37,147 bases of DNA from Rubripirellula sp. (GTDB taxonomy: Bacteria; Planctomycetota; Planctomycetia; Pirellulales; Pirellulaceae). The position numbers and the translations under genes are program-made. Below the pieces are notes generated by a model. That model ran no database searches. It was not told where the DNA came from and was given only the letters and a program-made list of their open reading frames with translations. This document shows, piece after piece, positions 35,281 through 37,147 of this stretch (position 1 is the first letter of the stretch; each line of letters starts with the position of its first letter). The stretch is from NCBI GenBank assembly GCA_012270065.1, contig JAAXJB010000063.1, positions 1 through 37,147 on the forward strand, read 5' to 3'.

Positions 35281-36780
35281 TCAGTCCTTTTTCTCTGAAT
35301 CAACCTCTGCACCGGCAGGCGTATTATCTTCGTACTTCGCTTCTGGAATGGCGTCCGTATCCTTGGTGTTGAGCACGCTGTGGTAGACAGCAAACTCACC
35401 GGCATCTTCGCCTGCTTTCTTGTCGACAGGTTCCTCGGTCACATTCGCTGATTCTACGATCATCTCGATGACCTTCCGCTCGACGATTTGATTTCGCAGG
35501 GCATCCATTTGCCCCTGTTTCTCAAGCCTGGCCCGAACACGACGCTCCGGAGTATCGCTCTGCTGGGCGATCAATGCGATCTCTGCATCGTAATCGGCAT
35601 CGTCTGCGTCCACGTTTTCCTCTTCGGCAATCTGCTCGAGAATGAAGTGTTCCCGTAGTGCCGATTCGGTAGTCGCCTGAGCGTTTTGCTTCGAGGCGTT
35701 CACAAAGCCCCTGATGCTGTCTTCATCAAAGCCGCTCCTTCGCAACTCCAAGACCTTCCTCTCCAATTCTCGCATCGTCTGACGCTTCACAAGGCTCTCG
35801 GGCAACTCAAAACTAGCCGAGTCCGCCAACAGGCTCACCACTGCTTTTCGCAGAGCCTGCTGAGTGCGATAGTCAGCCTGTCTGGTCAGCGAGTCACGAA
35901 CAAAATCCCGCAGCTCCTGCTCTGACTCGAAGTCACCGAGTTCCTCAAGGAACGCCGGTGTCAATTCGGGATTTTCCCGCTTCATGACTTCGACAAGATG
36001 GAAGGTGGCATCAATCTCGGCGCCGCGCATATCCTCGTCCGCCGCGCCATCGGCGACCGTGACCTTTCCAGTAACGGTGTCACCCTCTTTGGCACCCGTC
36101 ATCAACTCACCGAATCCCTCACACACACCATCGGTGAAGCTCAAGCGGTTTTCGAGAGTGACATTCTCCTCGTCCATTTCGGAGAGGACTTTACCTTCAT
36201 GCTCAAATTTCGCGGTGATCAACAGGCGATCGCCCGATGCAGCCGGCTCGTCAGTGGCCTCGATGGACGCGTACTTGGCCAGCACGCGATCCAGAGCTTC
36301 CTGAACATCATCATCATTGATGTCCTCAACTGGTTTATTGAGATCAATTCCCTTCCAGGTCGGGGTGTCAAAACTGGGCCTGACTTCGATCTGAAACTGA
36401 TATTTGAAATCACCGGTATCAGGAATCGTGATCGAGTTGTAATCAAAATCAGGTTCCCCAATCGCGGAAAATTCCTCGGTGTCAGTGACCTGAGCAAGGC
36501 TATCCATCAGAAGGGAACCCTTCACCTGATCGGTGACGCGATCCTTGAACTGTTTCTCCACAAGTTTGCGTGGCGCACGCCCGCTGCGGAATCCGGGAAC
36601 CTGAGCGTCCGGCACCAGGTCGTCATAGGCTTCTTTCAGGTAGCGTTGCACTTCAGATTGCGGGATCGTAACAATGACCTCCCGCAAACATGCTTGGGGA
36701 CTTTCAACTTGAACTTCGAGTTCGATCGGCTGCTTGGCTTGCATTTCGTCAGCCGATTGGGGCTCAGTGGAGGTAGACAT
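35281..36780 (-). CDS. tig: trigger factor, ribosome-associated chaperone
   Basis: 499 residues, longer than the usual 430-450. The ribosome-binding domain begins after a 20-residue acidic leader and carries the signature PGFRSGRAPRKLVEKQF (about 62-78). A PPIase (FKBP-like) domain follows at about 180-270 but is diverged (VCEGFGELMTGAKEGDTV in place of the usual FIPGFE). A long helical C-terminal domain with ELTPAFLEELGDF, LRKAVVSLL and LPESLVKRQ follows, then an acidic, probably disordered tail from about 445 (EEPVDKKAGED...). It holds nascent chains at the exit tunnel. clpP and clpX, its usual neighbours in many bacteria, are not found here. Confidence 0.93.
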   Translation of the reverse strand: MSTSTEPQSADEMQAKQPIELEVQVESPQACLREVIVTIPQSEVQRYLKEAYDDLVPDAQVPGFRSGRAPRKLVEKQFKDRVTDQVKGSLLMDSLAQVTDTEEFSAIGEPDFDYNSITIPDTGDFKYQFQIEVRPSFDTPTWKGIDLNKPVEDINDDDVQEALDRVLAKYASIEATDEPAASGDRLLITAKFEHEGKVLSEMDEENVTLENRLSFTDGVCEGFGELMTGAKEGDTVTGKVTVADGAADEDMRGAEIDATFHLVEVMKRENPELTPAFLEELGDFESEQELRDFVRDSLTRQADYRTQQALRKAVVSLLADSASFELPESLVKRQTMRELERKVLELRRSGFDEDSIRGFVNASKQNAQATTESALREHFILEQIAEEENVDADDADYDAEIALIAQQSDTPERRVRARLEKQGQMDALRNQIVERKVIEMIVESANVTEEPVDKKAGEDAGEFAVYHSVLNTKDTDAIPEAKYEDNTPAGAEVDSEKKD

Positions 36781-37041
36781 CCTGCGACAGGCCTTGGTTT
36801 CTTATACGTTTTGGGTTGACAACCACCCCGAACGCTCGGGGCGGATAGCGGAAGATGCAATCAGCGCACCTACCAGTGTCTTTCATCAGTCTTTCGATTC
36901 CCGCGTCTGGCACAGCAACCCAGGCTTTTTCCGGCATTGGGGCAGGTTCAGAGCGGATTTATATGGAAGCTCACCAGTCTAGTCCGAACAAGTGAAAAAC
37001 GGCAAGCGGGGAGCCCGGAAAACCGGGTTTCAAATCAGGCC
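36781..37041. other. intergenic region between tig and the tRNA promoter, with one small hairpin
   Basis: About 260 bases without a gene. At 37011-37030 AGCCCGG, a 5-base A loop, CCGGGTT and TTT form a small terminator-like hairpin just ahead of the tRNA promoter. I found no convincing tig promoter by eye. Confidence 0.4.
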
Positions 37042-37069
37042 TTGCCGCGCAGAGCCCGCAGCCTATAAT
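37042..37069 (+). promoter_or_regulatory. sigma70-like promoter of the tRNA-Gly gene
   Basis: TTGCCG at 37042-37047 and a perfect TATAAT at 37064-37069 are spaced 16 bases apart. The -10 ends 25 bases ahead of the tRNA, as expected for a short 5' leader. Confidence 0.7.
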
Positions 37070-37094
37070 CTGCCTTCGTTCTGGCACAGATCAT

Positions 37095-37147
37095 GCGGCT
37101 GTAGCTCAGTTGGCAGAGCATCACGTTGCCAACGTGATTGTCGTGGG
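37095..37147 (+). tRNA. tRNA-Gly (GCC anticodon), truncated by the window end
   Basis: The cloverleaf can be folded by eye: acceptor strand GCGGCTG, D stem GCTC/GAGC with loop AGTTGGCA, anticodon stem TCACG/CGTGA with loop TTGCCAA giving anticodon GCC, variable loop TTGTC, and the start of the T stem GTGGG. The 3' part is outside the window. It reads GGC glycine codons (and GGU by wobble). Confidence 0.92.

Noticed and set aside
36010-36819. A long plus-strand frame (about 270 codons) over the trigger-factor gene
   Set aside because: Antisense to a clear tig gene with recognisable domains; no motif of its own.
37095-37147. tRNA-Gly as attachment site paired with the integrase remnant at the left edge
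   Set aside because: The integrase is broken and 36 kb away, the intervening genes look like planctomycete core or common genes, and the tRNA 3' end that would carry the att core is outside the window.

Overview
The window looks like a chromosomal segment of a planctomycete (class Planctomycetia, Pirellula/Rhodopirellula/Fuerstiella-like). The inference rests on gene content: a PSCyt1/PSD1 (DUF1549/DUF1553) cytochrome protein next to a DUF1501 protein with a Tat-type leader, a very large secreted protein with a PVC-type propeller, HEAT repeats and a C-terminal CxxCH haem site, FG-GAP and LTxxQ secreted proteins, a degenerate ExeA-like ATPase, and a fused CcoN-CcoO respiratory protein. Species cannot be given from sequence alone. 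Genes are loosely packed, and most genes right of 5.7 kb lie on the minus strand.

Layout. 1-640: relics of mobile DNA, namely the C-terminal half of a tyrosine recombinase gene broken by the end of an IS3-family element. 0.7-5.7 kb (mostly plus): FG-GAP repeat secreted protein, QueD-like enzyme, two small overlapping minus-strand ORFs, a membrane-anchored PD-(D/E)XK-like protein, and a secreted ankyrin protein. 5.7-8.2 kb (minus): an MBOAT O-acyltransferase with an SGNH-like partner, a typical pair for acylating an exported polysaccharide. 8.2-9.0 kb: poorly coding DNA with one doubtful Tat-leader ORF. 9.0-15.8 kb (minus): a PHB-depolymerase-type esterase just behind a 1916-residue mosaic of ceramidase-like domain, two LamG domains, PVC propeller, HEAT repeats and cytochrome c. 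16.2-18.3 kb (plus): an LTxxQ periplasmic protein with its own promoter-like and terminator signals, then a Kelch-repeat protein. 18.3-21.7 kb: a hypothetical protein, RsmE, a degenerate ExeA-like protein and a degenerate ThiF/MoeB-like protein. 21.7-26.4 kb (minus): PSD1 cytochrome protein, DUF1501 protein and a 61-residue ORF, tightly linked. 26.8-28.2 kb: a polysaccharide-deacetylase-like Tat protein. 28.6-31.8 kb: fused CcoN-CcoO plus a mono-haem CcoP. 32.0-36.8 kb (minus): GT2 glycosyltransferase, a hypothetical protein with FloA, and trigger factor. The window ends inside a tRNA-Gly(GCC) gene with a good promoter.

The most unusual object is the cbb3-like operon. Its CcoN half aligns closely with real CcoN along its length, but both low-spin haem b ligands, two of three CuB histidines and the cross-linked tyrosine are replaced, while the CcoO and CcoP haem c sites look intact. 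It should not be able to reduce O2 as a cbb3 oxidase and may be a membrane electron-transfer complex of unknown role. Two other proteins show the same theme of a kept fold with lost active-site residues: the ExeA-like ATPase and the ThiF/MoeB-like protein.
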